Below are positions 46,869 to 60,100 of a stretch of DNA of 64,000 bases, one piece after another. Source of the stretch: Sesamum alatum (lineage: Eukaryota > Streptophyta > Magnoliopsida > Lamiales > Pedaliaceae). The stretch covers positions 13,745,395 through 13,809,394 of the forward strand of contig JACGWO010000004.1 of NCBI GenBank assembly GCA_034509735.1, read 5' to 3'. Positions within the stretch are counted from its first letter, which is position 1, and every line of letters starts with the position of its first letter. The position numbers and the translations under genes were made by a program. The notes under the pieces were generated by a model. The model did no database searches and was not told the origin of the DNA. It saw only the letters and a list, made by a program, of their open reading frames with translations.

Positions 46869-49800
46869 TCTATATATATAACAAAACGAAGTTTGATTAT
46901 AGTTAAATTAATTTTGACTCAATTCTCAATTCTTAAAATTTTGAGTTTTTTATTTACTAATAAAAAAATTTATTGGTTAAAAATATTATTCAATTATCTA
47001 TATTAGATATTTACTTTGTAGTTATCCAAAATCTTATCTCTGGGATTATAATTATTTTTTTAATTATAAAATAAATTTTATTGATTAGAAATATTATTTA
47101 TTTAAAATATATTAAATATTTTTTTTATTTATCTAAAATCTTATTTTCAGTATTATAAAACGAATTTTTATATTTTAGTCAATTTTAACTCAATTCTCAA
47201 TTTTTAGAATTTTGAATTTTTTATTTACTAAGAAAAATTTTCATTGGTTAAAAATATTATCCAATTATCTATATTAGATATTTACTTTGTATTTATCCAA
47301 ATCTTATCTCTAGGATTATAATTGTCTTTTTTAATTATAAAAAAATCTTATGTGGTTAGAAATATTATTTATTTTAAATATATTAAATATTTATTTTTTT
47401 ATTTATCTAAAATCTTATTCTCAATATTATAAATTAAATTTTTAAATTTTTAAGAAAACACCGGTTAGAAAAATCACCTATTGCAAATATAGTAGATATT
47501 TATTTTGTATTTATCTGAAATTTTATCTTGAAGATTATAATTAAATTTTTTAATTGACAAGAAAAAATCTTATTTATTTGAATTATCATCTATTTAAAAT
47601 ATATTAAATATTTATTTGTATTTATCTGAGAATTTATCTCCAAGGTTAAAATACTAATTTAATTTGTATTTATCTTAAATAATTTTATACATTAAGATTA
47701 AGTTTTATTTTATATTAATTGTTCAAGATGTGTTTATCTTAATTGAGTTTATTTTTATGATTAATTTTATTTATTAACACTTAAAATATTCAAACCAAAT
47801 CAAAATCTTAAAAGATAAATTGTTTGTGTGTATCAAAACCAAAATTTTTCATTATCTATAGATAGTGGTCTCCATCATATTTATATTTAAATAGAACAAA
47901 AGTCTCATTTGCATCTCTTCATTTTTAGATAGGCTCAATATTATCAATTTTTCGTTCTCCATTAAACGTCTCAAACACTCTGTATACTTCTTTCTATTGC
48001 TTTTCTATGTATGAATTGATGTCTTTTCAAACAATATACCAGGACTAAAATCCCTTCCATTGAGTGAATAAGGTGAATATTATGAGCAAAAGAAGCGATG
48101 TCATATTTAAGAGAATTGAATACGTTAAACTCTCTTCACTCATAATACTGACTTATCTCTGTTTGGAAGAAACTTGCAGGTAGGAATCTACCTTTATCCC
48201 TTTTCAAATGGGATTATGGAGAACAAAGGAAAGAAAAATTTTTAGGAATTTCTCTTTCAGATTCTCAATTTGACCGAGTAGATATATATATATATATATA
48301 TATTGTAATATAAGATTTTGTATTCGAAAAACATGTATTTATTTTGTTTTCTTTTTAATTCTTCTTAAATTTCACCTTTTTGTTATTCTGATTTTCATTT
48401 CTTTATGTTATTTTTCCTCTTTATAATTTCATGTTGTATTCAATTAAAGTGTGGAGTAGTTTATCATGATGATCAATTATTTTTGTTGATGATGTGCTCT
48501 TTATACTCACTCAAACTATTCATTTGTCAAAATTGATTCTCTTATAGTTATTCAGTGATATATTATCATGCTCGTTACTTTTCTCTTTCATACTTAATTT
48601 GAGTATTGTTTTTAATTTCTCATTACTTTTCTCTTCAATTTTTATTAGTTTCAAATTTTCAATTGGCATATGTGCTCTTGATTTTTTGAGTTTTTATTTT
48701 TTTTTCATTTTTTCCCCAATACAAAGATATTTACTCATTGATTCTCATATAAATTCATTTATTTTATTTTATTTTTTGTTTCTCTTAAAGCTGACTAATT
48801 TATGTAATTATCCTTATGTGATCATTGTTTATCCTCTTCTTTTTATGTTTTATCTTTTTACTATAAGGCATGAGATATTTATTTTATTTTTTTGTCTATA
48901 TAAAAATAAATTTTTTGAATTATAAATATCACTTTATTATATATGTTACTTTCTTAATTTTTGCTTTTGATTGATTTAGATACTAAGGAGATTATTAATA
49001 TAGACTTCTGTAGTAAATTCATTCTTTCATCAGTGACTAATGTTATTTATCAAAAAAAATTATGTTACATTCTGTATTTTATTTTCAAAGTGAAAAAAAT
49101 AAATAGATTATGTGAGAATTTGGGTGGTCAGTTGATATTGTACGATTTGTTTCAAATATTTTTTTTCCTTGTTTTATATTTAAATTTAGTTTAGCAAATT
49201 TTCAAAAAAAAAAAGAGTTTTTATTAAATAATAATTTATCCTTTTTGTATAATTTCAAAATTCTAGATAATGATGTAAACCAAAAGAACGATTTAAGGTG
49301 GCATTGCCCACGAGAACCCATCCCAAAGTATGATATTTTTATATTTCGATAAATTTTTTAGTCGTAATTAATATGTCGATTCAATATTATGTTTAGCGTT
49401 ATTTATGTTTTGCTATCTTTTGGACATTAAGTTTTGAGTGTGTAAAAGCAATATAAACTTAGTTCCTAAGCTTCTTTAGTTCATTATTCATCATTTTTTT
49501 GTCTTTTAAGTTTTCATTTATAGTGTTTGATAGAAGATTCAAAGTGTCATCGCTGTTTGAAATTAATTTCTTATTAGAAAATGAGCTTTACTAAAGACTA
49601 AAAAAGAAATAGCTATGAGTCTATCATGATAATTAAAACAGATAGAAGATTAAAAAAATTAATTGAGAGCAAAAACATTATCATTTTGTATTTTCAGAAT
49701 TTTAACCAAATTTTAATTTTTTAATTATATTAACAATTCCTATTAATTACATTAAAATACATGGCTTAAAATAGAAAATAAAAATATGTTTACATAATAT

Positions 49801-50368
49801 CGAATTTTTGTTAAAAAAATAAAAATATTAAATTGCATGCAAAAAGTTGTCTTATATACAATTTCCATATGATATATAGTGAATATACATGTATTATGTG
49901 TTTTGAGATTACTTTTTATAGTGGTACCAAATTAGTAATTTAATTTTTGAAATACAAATAATGGTAATCTAATATTTATTGCATTTTTTAAATTTAATCT
50001 CCTATTAATTATAACCAGATTTCAGTATCATTTAATTTTTTATTTCCCTTTGTTACTTTTTACTTAATAAACATTTTTCACTTTTTTATTTATTCAATAT
50101 TTTCAACATTATTGGGTATCTATTATTTGATATCGAAATAAAATATTTTGATATATTTTTTGAATAAATGTACAATAGTGTTAGGCATTGTTAGAGAACA
50201 ACTTTTATAAAAAGTATTGATGCATTGTAATTTCGAGCAAAAATAATATTATATAATTGATCTCATTATGAAAATTCTTAATTAACTTTCTCATAATATA
50301 TAAATTTTGTGAGATATAATTTAATCATAATTAAATTAAAGTTGTGCATAGCACGGGGCACATGCTAA
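46869..50368 (+). mobile_element. Helitron H1, non-autonomous
   Basis: The 5' end TCTATATATATAACAAAACG follows an A. The 3' end has the hairpin-like TTGTGCATAGCACGG, then GGCACATGCTAA, with CTAA at 50365-50368 followed by T. TC at the start, CTRR at the end, a short hairpin about 10 bp inside and insertion between A and T are the Helitron rules. It is 3.5 kb, very AT-rich, and has no Rep/helicase frame. The frames near 48.6-49.2 kb are low-complexity. Confidence 0.75.
46900..47660. repeat. Tandem repeats of about 270 bp in the Helitron head
   Basis: The segment from AATTTTGACTCAATTCTCAA through TATTGGTTAAAAATATTATT and TTACTTTGTAGTTATCCAAA to ATCTTATCTCTGGGATTATA is repeated downstream from about 47178 with few changes. 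A third, weaker copy follows. Each unit also shows an internal half-repeat around TTATCTAAAATCTTAT. Confidence 0.65.
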
Positions 50369-52389
50369 TATATATATATAGCAAAATGATGATTGACCAA
50401 AATCAAGTTAATTTTGCTCAAATACTATTTTTGGATAATTTTAAATTTTTTAATTGTTAAGAAAAAATCTCATTGGCTAGAAATTTTATCCATTTTAAAT
50501 TAAAATTAAATCTGTATTTATCTAACAAAATTCTATCTTGGATATCAGTATCTATCTATACTAGATTCTACCTTCAAATTTTAGGATTAATTTTCTATAA
50601 AAAAATATCTTTTCAGTTTATTTTAATCATATAATTTTTCTCACTAAACTTATATCAATCTCTTAGTATATCTCATGCAATAAATTTTTAATTTTAATTA
50701 GGTGGAATCATTATTTTTTGCAATTTAGAATTCCATTAACATATTTTTTTGTATTTGTTTATTGGTTAATTAGTATTGATAAAGTAAGTCTTTGAACTTT
50801 ATTCTAATTAATGTTTTTTTCTTAGTTTTTTTATAATTAAATTTTATTTTTACTCTTTCTTCGTTATTCAGGTTTGAAAAATCATAGGTCACTGCTCTGT
50901 TTAAAAATTTATGTTACAAAATATATTTTGTCATCTTCTCCCATATAAATATTTATTTTTCTTAGTGAAATAATTTTGTGAATGTTTCTCTATCAAAATT
51001 TTAGCATTAACTGTATAATAAGCTTCATATATTTAAATTTATTGCAATACAAAAGAATGATTATACTTGATATATGTATGATTTTTTTAATTACAAATTT
51101 TGTTTATAATTGTTTTAGATAATAAAGAATTCTCTATGCATGTATAACATAATAGTATATTTATCATTAATGCAAAGGATAACCTGATAGAGCAGTGCTA
51201 GCTTCTTTATCTGATGCATTATCAAACGATTTTGTTTTTATTCTTTTGCTATTTGATGTCCAATTTCACATCGCTTATGCATTTTTCTTTTTGTAGCTTA
51301 GTTAATATTCTTTTCTTCATTTCTTAAATATTATTTTTACTATTTTTTAATGGAGAATTACTATGATGTATTCTTATATTTACTTCTTAAAAGTTTTACA
51401 ATTTTATAATTTATTTCTTTGCTCTTATTATTTTGAGTATTTTCGATTACTATTGTTTGTTTAGTTGGGTGACATTTTTTGTTCTGTACGAATTGATTTA
51501 AACACTTTAGTCCTGTAACTTTAAAATTTTGATAATTTTAGTCTTTTTCAGCCAATTTGGGAAAATTGCATGTGACTTGCACATAGCCCAATTAAATTGC
51601 AATGTAAGTCCTATAACTTAGGGGGTTGGCATTTTTAATCCTGCACGAATGAATTTATAGGACTAAATTTGCAATTTAATTGAGTCATGTGCAGGTCACA
51701 TGCAATTTTACGGTCACATTGACCGTAAAATGACTAAAATTGCCAAAATTTTAAAGTACGAGGATTAAATTGCCAAAATCAGTTCTTGCAGGGAAAAAAA
51801 TGCGACCCCCTTAAGTTACACGACTAAAATTGTAATTTCCCCTGAATTATATATGTGATGACTGTACCATTTTAAACGTCTTATTGTATATTTGTATTGT
51901 TAACATATAATTTAGAGATATATATATATATAGCTTTACAGTTCAATTAGTTTAAGATATTATTCACTTTTTGTAGTATTACTAATGCTTTGTTAATATT
52001 AGTTCCAAAATTTTTATTAAATGATCATTTAATTCAATAATATTTTTGGGGGGAATTTGTATCACAGGGTAATATGATAGTAACTTTAAACTGATGTATT
52101 TTAATACTAATATTTTATTTTACTAAAAATATAGTTAATTGAATAAGAAAACATATATAAATTTTTTCAATGTGTAAAAATATGGTCATATTTTATTGTT
52201 ATTTTTAAGATGTTTTATAAATAAACTTAGCAACGAATTTTATATTGGGTTTTGTATAAACAAATTTGCACTATTGTATATAGTAAGATGGTTATTAATT
52301 AAAATATGACATATCATTATGTAATTTAGAATTTATGAAAATACTATAGAATTTATAAATTTCCGTACATAGCACGGTGTTCATGCTAG
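50369..52389 (+). mobile_element. Helitron H2, tandem to H1
   Basis: Its head TATATATATATAGCAAAATG aligns with the head of H1 (TCTATATATATAACAAAACG) and begins at the base after the CTAA of H1; the initial TC appears mutated. Its tail is CCGTACATAGCACGG (52363-52377), then TGTTCATGCTAG, ending at 52389. A MITE-like insert lies at 51478-51845. There is no transposase gene. Confidence 0.65.
51478..51845. mobile_element. Complex foldback insert (family M5) inside Helitron H2
   Basis: The phrases TTTAGTCCTGTAACTTTAAA and TTTAAAGTACGAGGATTAAA, GGGAAAATTGCATGTGACTT and GTCACATGCAATTTTACGG, and AATTAAATTGCAATG and TTTGCAATTTAATTG are inverted partners. Both edges also hold GACATTTTTTGTTCTG and CAGGGAAAAAAATGCGAC as partners. 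It is a non-coding foldback. Confidence 0.65.
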
Positions 52390-53355
52390 CGTAGGCCCCG
52401 TGCTATGCACGGTCATATACTTTTTATTTTTTAAATTAAATAATTTTTTTATAATATATTTTGTTATAGATAAATCTTTTATGTAAATAGAATTTTTATT
52501 TTTAATAGGTAAAACATAATAATTTCTTATTTTTAATCTCTTTTGGTTATTATTGATAAAGATATTTTTCTACATATACAATATATATTTCTACTTACTA
52601 AAATTTGTATTGTATGAGGATACTTTCAAACAATTATGACATTCTATTTAATATATATATATATATGTATTACATATATTCAGCCCCATATAAAAATATA
52701 AAAAATAAAAAATTAGTTAAATATATTGTTTGTATTATATAATTCATCTTCTATCTAAAATCATATTAAAAGATACATAAATCTAAAATGATCTTTCTTA
52801 TTAAAAATATTAAATATAAAGCAAACATATAAACTTATTTTTAATGAGTTATAAGAAAGACAACTGAAATGGTAAAAAAAAAAAAAAGATGGAAGATTAA
52901 AAAAATAATAATAATTTAAAATAATTTCAAAATCTCAATATCATTTCAAATTTTTGAATGAAAAAGATAAGAAGTAAATTAATTATCATGAATGACAAAA
53001 TAAAATAAGTACAAATAAACATAAATAACTAGGTTCAATTAAATCAGAAATATAACAACATTATCATCGGCCATGAGAATAAAAATACTTTCGTCGGCGC
53101 AAATAAATTCTCAACGTTGAAAGATTAATATGAAAATAAAAGAACGAGTTGAACAAAAATAAATCAATAATTAATTTTAATAAATATTATCATACATTTT
53201 TCTAAAGCCTCAATACATTGATAAGAAAGGTTAGCAAGAGAAAGAAAAGCTAGTTATAATTATAAAGATAAAATGTATAAGTAGGCAATTATAACTACTA
53301 AATTTTATTAAAAAAATAAAAAAAAATGATCGTATTAATATGCTATGGGCTTATA
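52386..53355 (-). mobile_element. Helitron H3 tail, minus strand, joined tail-to-tail to H2
   Basis: On the minus strand the terminus is CCGTGCATAGCACGG (52398-52412), then GGCCTACGCTAG, using the same palindromic CTAG (52386-52389) that ends H2. The 5' end on the right is not certain; sequence related to H2 begins near 53356. Confidence 0.55.
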
Positions 53356-54072
53356 ACAGTCCCCTTAATTATATATGTTATGATTGTACCATTTTAAATT
53401 TTTCTCATTGTATATTCGTATTTAGTACTATATAATTTAGAAATATATATATATATATATACAACTTTACTATTCTATTAGTTTAAGATATTATTAACTT
53501 TTTTTTTTCAATATTACTAATGCTTTTTTTGTTATTAGTTCCAGAATTTTTATTAAAAGATCATTTAATTCAATCGTATTTTTTCACTAGGTATTATGAT
53601 AGTAACTATAAAATGATGTATTTTAATACTAATATTTTTATTTTACTAAGAGTATAATTAATTGAATAAGAAAATATATAATTTTTCTCAATGTGGAAAA
53701 AAATTATAATATCCTATTTTTTTATAAAAATGTTGGAATTTGTATCACTAGGTACTATGATAGTAACTATAAAATGAAGTATTTTTAATACTAATATTTT
53801 TATTTTACTAAGAGTATAATTAATTGAATAAGAAAATATATAAATTTTCTCAATGTGTAAAAAAATTATAATATCCTATTGTTTTTTTCAAAATGTTTCA
53901 TAAATAAATTTAGCAAAGAATTTAATATTGAGTTTTATACAAATAATTTTGCACTATCGTATAAAGTAAAATAGTTATTAATTAAAGTATAACATACTAT
54001 TATATAATTTAAAATTTATAAAAATACTATAAAATTTATGAATTCTCGTGCATAGGACATGGTTCATGCGAG
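53356..54072 (+). mobile_element. Truncated Helitron related to the tail of H2
   Basis: It follows H2 51846-52389 from TTAATTATATATGTTATGAT to TCTCGTGCATAGGACATGGT, then TCATGCGAG, where CTAG has decayed to CGAG. A segment of about 165 bp (TATGATAGTAACTATAAAAT through CAATGTGGAAAAAAATTATA) is tandemly doubled at 53590-53885. Confidence 0.65.
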
Positions 54073-55002
54073 TTCAATATAAACACAAAATGACGCACTT
54101 TTAATACATGTTGGTTTTCAAAAATTAAAGAGAACAGAAGACACTTTTAGCGTGTCTGGTACATATAAGGAACTATTAGAAGTTTATTTTAGTGTCTAAG
54201 TAAAAAGAAAAGGATCTTGATTTGACATCTCAATCCTGAAGACTATAAAAGCACAATTTTTTTCCTCTCTTTTTTTCTTTTTTTTGTTTTTTTGCTAGTT
54301 TTATTCTTCACTATAAATGAGAAGTCCCAATCTATATTTCAAATTCTATTTATTTTTAATAATAAATTGATCATGTAAATTTTTTAAGCCATGCAATTGG
54401 ACTTGAGAATTTAACCTAAGACATGGAATATTATTTGAATGTTGATTTTCTTTATGGGATCAAATATTTTATATTTTTAATTTGATGAGAATATATATAT
54501 ATATATATATAAAATAAAACATATATTATAATAGTAGTGTGTCGTTACAGTACCGTATTCTAAAACTATGAGTTTTTTCGCGTTGCGCTGTCTATATCGA
54601 TGTATCCATGCATCATCACCAAAATGTATGAAAAATAGGAAATCAACAATCAAAAAAAGAGAATAGCGATTTTAAAATAATTAATAATTATATATATTAG
54701 ACAATAAAACTTTTATTTCATTGTAATAATTAGTTTTATGATTTTAATGGTTACAATTACTTTAGAAACGTCAATAAACAAGTAATAGTAACAGGAAAGT
54801 TGTATGTAAAATTCTTAGTAAAGTAATTAGTTACGCATGTATAATAAATTAGTGGCAACCAATAGTTATTATAACTATTTTTGTGTGTTAACATTAACTT
54901 ATTATTATTATAAATTAGTTACTAATTATTTATAAGTCACAATTTTTTTCATAATTTTGTCACTAAAAATTTTAGTGGAATTGAACAGAGCTTACATCGA
55001 CC
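54073..55002. other. AT-rich DNA left of the Mutator-like element
   Basis: No gene is recognised. The last ten bases (TACATCGACC) are the target duplication of the next element. Confidence 0.5.
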
Positions 55003-55365
55003 GACCCATTTATATAAAAATTACATAATAAATAAAAAATCGTAGTAATACCGCCAAAGCGGTAATAATTGCAAAAATATGGCTGATCGCGAGCCAAGCT
55101 TGCGACCAACCATTAAAAATTATTTTTTTATGCTACGGCCGCTGGCCCAGCTCACGACCGTGGGTCGTGAGCTGAGCCAGCGACCGCCAGTCGCTAGCGT
55201 CGCTGCCTTGGCCAGCAACCCCTTTTTTTTTAATTTTTTAATTCTTTTTTTTTTAATTTTTATTTATTGTAAATCGTTAATTTATATTTAATTTACTAAT
55301 TATATTTTATTTTATTATTTCAAGCTAATTATGATTAATTTATTGCAATACAATAATGTAATTAC
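55003..55365 (+). repeat. Left terminal inverted repeat of the Mutator-like element
   Basis: It mirrors 61710-62069. Shared blocks are CATTTATATAAA, ATAATAAATAAAAAATCG, ACCGCCAAAGCGGTAA, the GATCGCGAGC hairpin region, the GCTACGGCCG block, and TTTATTGTAAATCGTTAATT. The GC-rich core encodes several nested short hairpins (CACGACCGTGGGTCGTGAGC; CAGCGACC...GTCGCTAG). Confidence 0.85.
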
Positions 55366-55433
55366 AATTTTAAAATTCTTTTGCAATAACTAATAAACTT
55401 AAAAATTTACATAAAAAAATATAATTACAAAAT

Positions 55434-57160
55434 TTAATAATGTCCGCCTGTCCCACAATTACGTCTTTGACGGTGTCGCCTAGGTCGTCGTATTTTCGGA
55501 CTTGATGGTTCATTTTGTTCTTGATCATCAATATATACATGAATTTGTAACCGACTAGATGATGCTGTAGAACTCGACTCCATTGGATAACGATATGCAC
55601 TCTATGAGGGAAATTGGATAGGTGAAACATTACATACTAGTGCATATGTTTGATTCATGCCAAGCCAAGGTCAAGTTCAATATTTGTGTAATGACCTTCT
55701 GTATGTACTGGCATGTAAGGAGTCGACTAAAACCAATCATCTTGTTGAGGCGGTTCAGGCACGTAGCAGTCTTCAGTAAAAAATTGAGATTGATGCACAG
55801 TAGATGGCCCAGCTATGTCAACATCAGATGTATCTCTTTCTACTGTGCGAGCTGATCTCCTACTACGACTTCGCGTTTGTCTGTTGGATGTGGACGGAAC
55901 ATCATCTTGTGGCAATGGATTTTGAGGGGCCATACCTTGTCCCACTCGTTGATTTGTTGTAATTTGAACAACATTTCGATATATGTCCAAATGCGTTGTC
56001 ATTGCTTGACGATATGCCTCTAGTTGATCGGGTTTAGTTTCACAACTTATTCGAATGGTTTCCATTTGGTCAAGCTAAAGTGAACCGAATATATTATAAG
56101 TGTATAATTTTAAAAGTGTGAAAAGGGAAAAATATGATTGAAATAAGTATGTTGACGAGATAATGTACCACCATTTGTCATGATGTTGCATGTCTAGGTT
56201 GGTACCCATTTTCAACACACATTTGAGGAGATGATGATATGAAACGACGTGTAATTTCATCATACCACTCCTCATATCCATCTTCTATAGTTATTTCATT
56301 CCATATGGGGGGTCGAATCACAATGGTCTTATTTCGTCTCTGGCATCGAATGATATACGATGTGTCGCTGATACCAATCTGTTCCCACATGTGATGAACG
56401 AGAGATACGATGTAGTTGCATGTCGCGGTCATTTTGCACTTCTGGAATATTTTCCCTCATCCCGAATTGGCGAAGAACTCGTTCGGGACGGTGCATCTCC
56501 ACAATTGCATAGAAGATCAGAGGACATGATGATGTCCACAATTGTAGGTTGCATTCTTGTGGCAACTCTCTAATGCATTGCAAGCTCATATCATACGGCT
56601 GCCAGCAGAACAGCAGAACTGGAATAAAGTAAATGTTGTAAATTCAAGTTTAATTAATTGTAGTATAAAAGTGTAAATTTTTTAAAATACCTGATCATGC
56701 GACATGCAATCCAATACTTCTCTCATAGCTCAAATGGTGTGGTGCACTGTTGATGTAAATTTGAGTTTGCCATTCTAATAGGAACCATATGGTGGCAATG
56801 GGAGGACACGATTTTCATCAATAACATAGTGCTGCATCTTAACATAATATTTTGTTACAATGCGTCTCAATGGACTGATACGAGACCATCCCCAAATCTG
56901 GTAATAGTAAGTGAGTTATTAATAATAAGATTTGAGGATGTTGTTCAAATGTAGAGGCATAAATATTATAACTCAATCTTACTTGTAGCAATTGTAGTGC
57001 GCCTGTAATAACCTCTTTTCCTTTTATACTTGCACCACATAGTTCTCGATATAAAAATGCAAGTACGGCACTGCCCTAACTATATGATCGAGTTGTGTAC
57101 ATCACCTCCATTTTATGGAGATATAACAAAGGGATTCGGTTGCCGGACGAGTTAGAACAC
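55434..57160 (-). pseudogene. Plant mobile domain (PMD, MAIN/MAIL1-like) gene inside the MULE
   Basis: On the minus strand the PMD can be read through: SSGNRIPLLYLHKMEVMYTT (57090-57150), SYS*GSAVLAFLYRELCGAS, an intron (about 56991-56899, GTAAG..ACCAG), IWGWSRISPLRRI, an intron (about 56688-56617), then YDMSLQCIRELPQECNLQLW, HRPERVLRQFGMRENIPE and GTDWYQRHIVYH, an intron near 56170-56080, and a basic tail RRPRRHRQRRNCGTGGHY with its stop at 55434. PMD proteins of the MAIN/MAIL1 group act in nuclear silencing and genome stability in plants, and PMD also occurs in transposons. Damage: TGG to TAG at 57076-57078 and a frameshift near 55660. The N-terminal part before SSGN is missing or overlaps mudrA. 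Confidence 0.8.
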
Positions 57161-57162
57161 AT

Positions 57163-60100
57163 ATGGAAGCATATATCGAAACATCCTCTGTTGAAGCTGT
57201 GACTGGTTCACAAATGATGAACCAACAATGGGGTGAATACATGTCTCTATTGTCGAACCCGGGGTTTCAACCAACCCATGATGATATATTCACAGGTGCT
57301 TCCACTTCATTTCATAATTATATTGCAGAGGTTGTCAGAGTCACAGAAGGCCTTCAAAATGTTGGGATTCACTGCACGGGGGCCACGACCTCACAAAACT
57401 ATCACGAGTCGGATAGGATTTTTGACGACGATGAAGTTGCAAATGATCCGGAAGGTGACAGTTTTGCACAATACTTAGATGGAGGTTCTGAGCCTGACGA
57501 AGCAGAATTTTCAATACCCCCCCCCCCTGGATCCTGAGGAAGATCTTGACGTAAATGTGATGGCCGAGACATTAGCCCCTAATACACAAGGCACGCCATC
57601 GACACACCAAACACCATTTGAACCTTCTTCTATACCAACAGCAGAAAATGCTCATATGTTTTATCGTTCTATTCCTTTTTTTGAACAAACTTTTCTGGAG
57701 ATACCCGCGGACTCCATCGATGTCCCATCTTTAAAGTTCGCAAAATATTATGATACAAATAAAGGCAAGCTCGATGTGGATATGGTGTTAAAAAATAAAG
57801 AACATTTGAAAGATGCTGTGAAAGATTACTCAATAGGACATGCACATCGCGAGTATTTTGTTCTAGAGAGCACCCCCAAGAAATGGAAAGTTGTATGCAA
57901 AACCCTAGGTAATCGTAATAGATTGGTTGAATATTTACTTATGCACATTCATTAATCGAATTTTTATACAAAATTTAACTTTTTTTCTTTTGCAGAAATG
58001 TGGTGTAGGTGGTACTTCCAAGGAATAGATAAAGCTAAGCTTAGACGTTGGGTGATCACGAAATATGGAGGTGACCACACCTGTGTTATATCTGAACTGT
58101 CCCTCGAGCATTGCAATTTAGATAGAGGTTTTGTTGCATCCCTGTTATTGGGACAAGTTAAATGCGGCCCTGCATATGGAATAAAAAATATCATCCAAAC
58201 TGTGAAGGACCAATTAGGTTTCGGTATATCATATGCGAAGGCACGGTATAGTTTGAAGATGGCCCGTGAGATTGTCTATGGGACGTGGGAGAGCCCTATT
58301 CGAAAACTCCCCAGTTACCTTGGCGCACTTCAAAAATGGAATGATGGAACGATTGTTGAATGGGAGCACAAATCATTCCAGCGCTCAACCGGTACATATG
58401 TGATCAAATATGTATTTTAGGCTTTCAAACCATGCATCGAGGGGTTCCAATATTGTCGCAAACTCATAGGTGTAGATGGAACCCATTTATATATGACGTA
58501 TAAGCATACAATATTGATTGCAGCTCCGATGGATGCGAATCAACAGGTATTGCCCCTTGCATTTGCTATTGTTGATGAAGAATCATATCTATCTTGGAAA
58601 TAATTTCTTCAGATGCTGAGTAGACACATCATCAGAGGGGTGTCGGGAATGTGCCTTATATCTGACCGCAATGCTAGCCTCTTATCCGCCGTAAAAGACA
58701 TTCCTGACTTTGTTCCTCCTCGCGTGTGAATAGATATTGCTTGAGGCACGTGTGTTCAAACTTCAACAATCAGTTTAAGAACGTGCAATTGAAGGATCTT
58801 TGTTGGAGAGCTGGCTCAGAATATCAAATTAGAAAATTCGCACCATGGACAAGATTAAGAGTATAAAACCAGAAGCACACCACTGGCTGGAGCAAGTTGA
58901 AAAGGAAAAGTGGACAGCTTCTCATGACGGTGGATGGCGATGCGGTATTCTGACCACCAACATGTCGGAAAGCATCAATGGGGTTTTAAAAGGGGCACGC
59001 CGCCTTCCTGTGACTGCAATTGTTGAAATGAATTTTAACCGCTCAGTCCATTATTTTCGTGAGAGGATGGAGAGGAGTACTACAATGATAAACAAAAATC
59101 AACCGTGGACGGACTATGCATATAAAATGTTCCAACAAGTGGTCCGTCACATCTGTCGAGCATGTGGTCATGACATTCGATCAAATTGAACAGATTGCCT
59201 CTGTGGTTACAAGACATTATTATGGACCGGGGTGTAACACTCACGTTGTAAAAATTGCAATGCAGGAGTGTGTTAGAATAGGTGACCATGTAGCCAATCT
59301 TGGCAGGCAAAATGTAACCTATGTCTAGACAATTTCAGTGTTTTGATAAAACTATTAATGAATAAAGAAGTGATATTCATTCTGGCATTACTTTGTTTGC
59401 ATTCACTTTACTGCTTTATCTATCTGTTCACTACGCAAATAAAGCCCACGGACTGTAAGCCCATTTCGGGGACTGGGACTATGCTTGGAGGTAGGTCCAT
59501 GAAATCAGTCCCGCCGAATCAGTCCGGAAAACTACAAGTCAAGGAATCTCGAAAATGGGTACCGGGATTCCCTTTGAGACTTGCACTAAGCATCTGCTGT
59601 CGTATTTCATCGACGGGTGACGAAGGTCGTCTAAGCAGTGTTAGTGGGTTAGCCTGCTTGGGAGCAGCTGACTGAGGTGACTCGCGGGAACCGTCTTACG
59701 GAGGACCTTGAGTAGGGTCAGCAAGGTATGACGTGTATTCCCGGTTCCAACGGTACAGGACAAGTCCTTTGACTTGAGGAACTGCTGAGTTTACCTGTGT
59801 ATCAGGTCTGTATCTTAGATATGGTGAGAGATTTCCAAGAAGCACTTGAGTAGTCATAAGTCATGTCTAGTGCAGCTCTAGTATACAAAGTGAAAGTAGT
59901 TTCCAAGAAAGGATCTATCTCCTGTCAAAAGGCATTGACAGTTGAGTCTCACGTATGCTCTGTGTCTTGTCCCTAAAATCTGTGGCCACAGTAACTGAAC
60001 AGAAGGGAGGGTTTCCCTTGCGGCGTTTAGTAAGGACAGACCGACATTTAGGTCCAAAATGGGTATCTGCATTTTCTGTGCCCTAGACCCTAAGTGGTGA

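Noticed and set aside
48599..48925. 108-codon frame rich in F, I, S and L
   Set aside because: It is low-complexity AT-rich Helitron interior with no conserved motif or partner exon. The membrane-like composition results from T-rich DNA.
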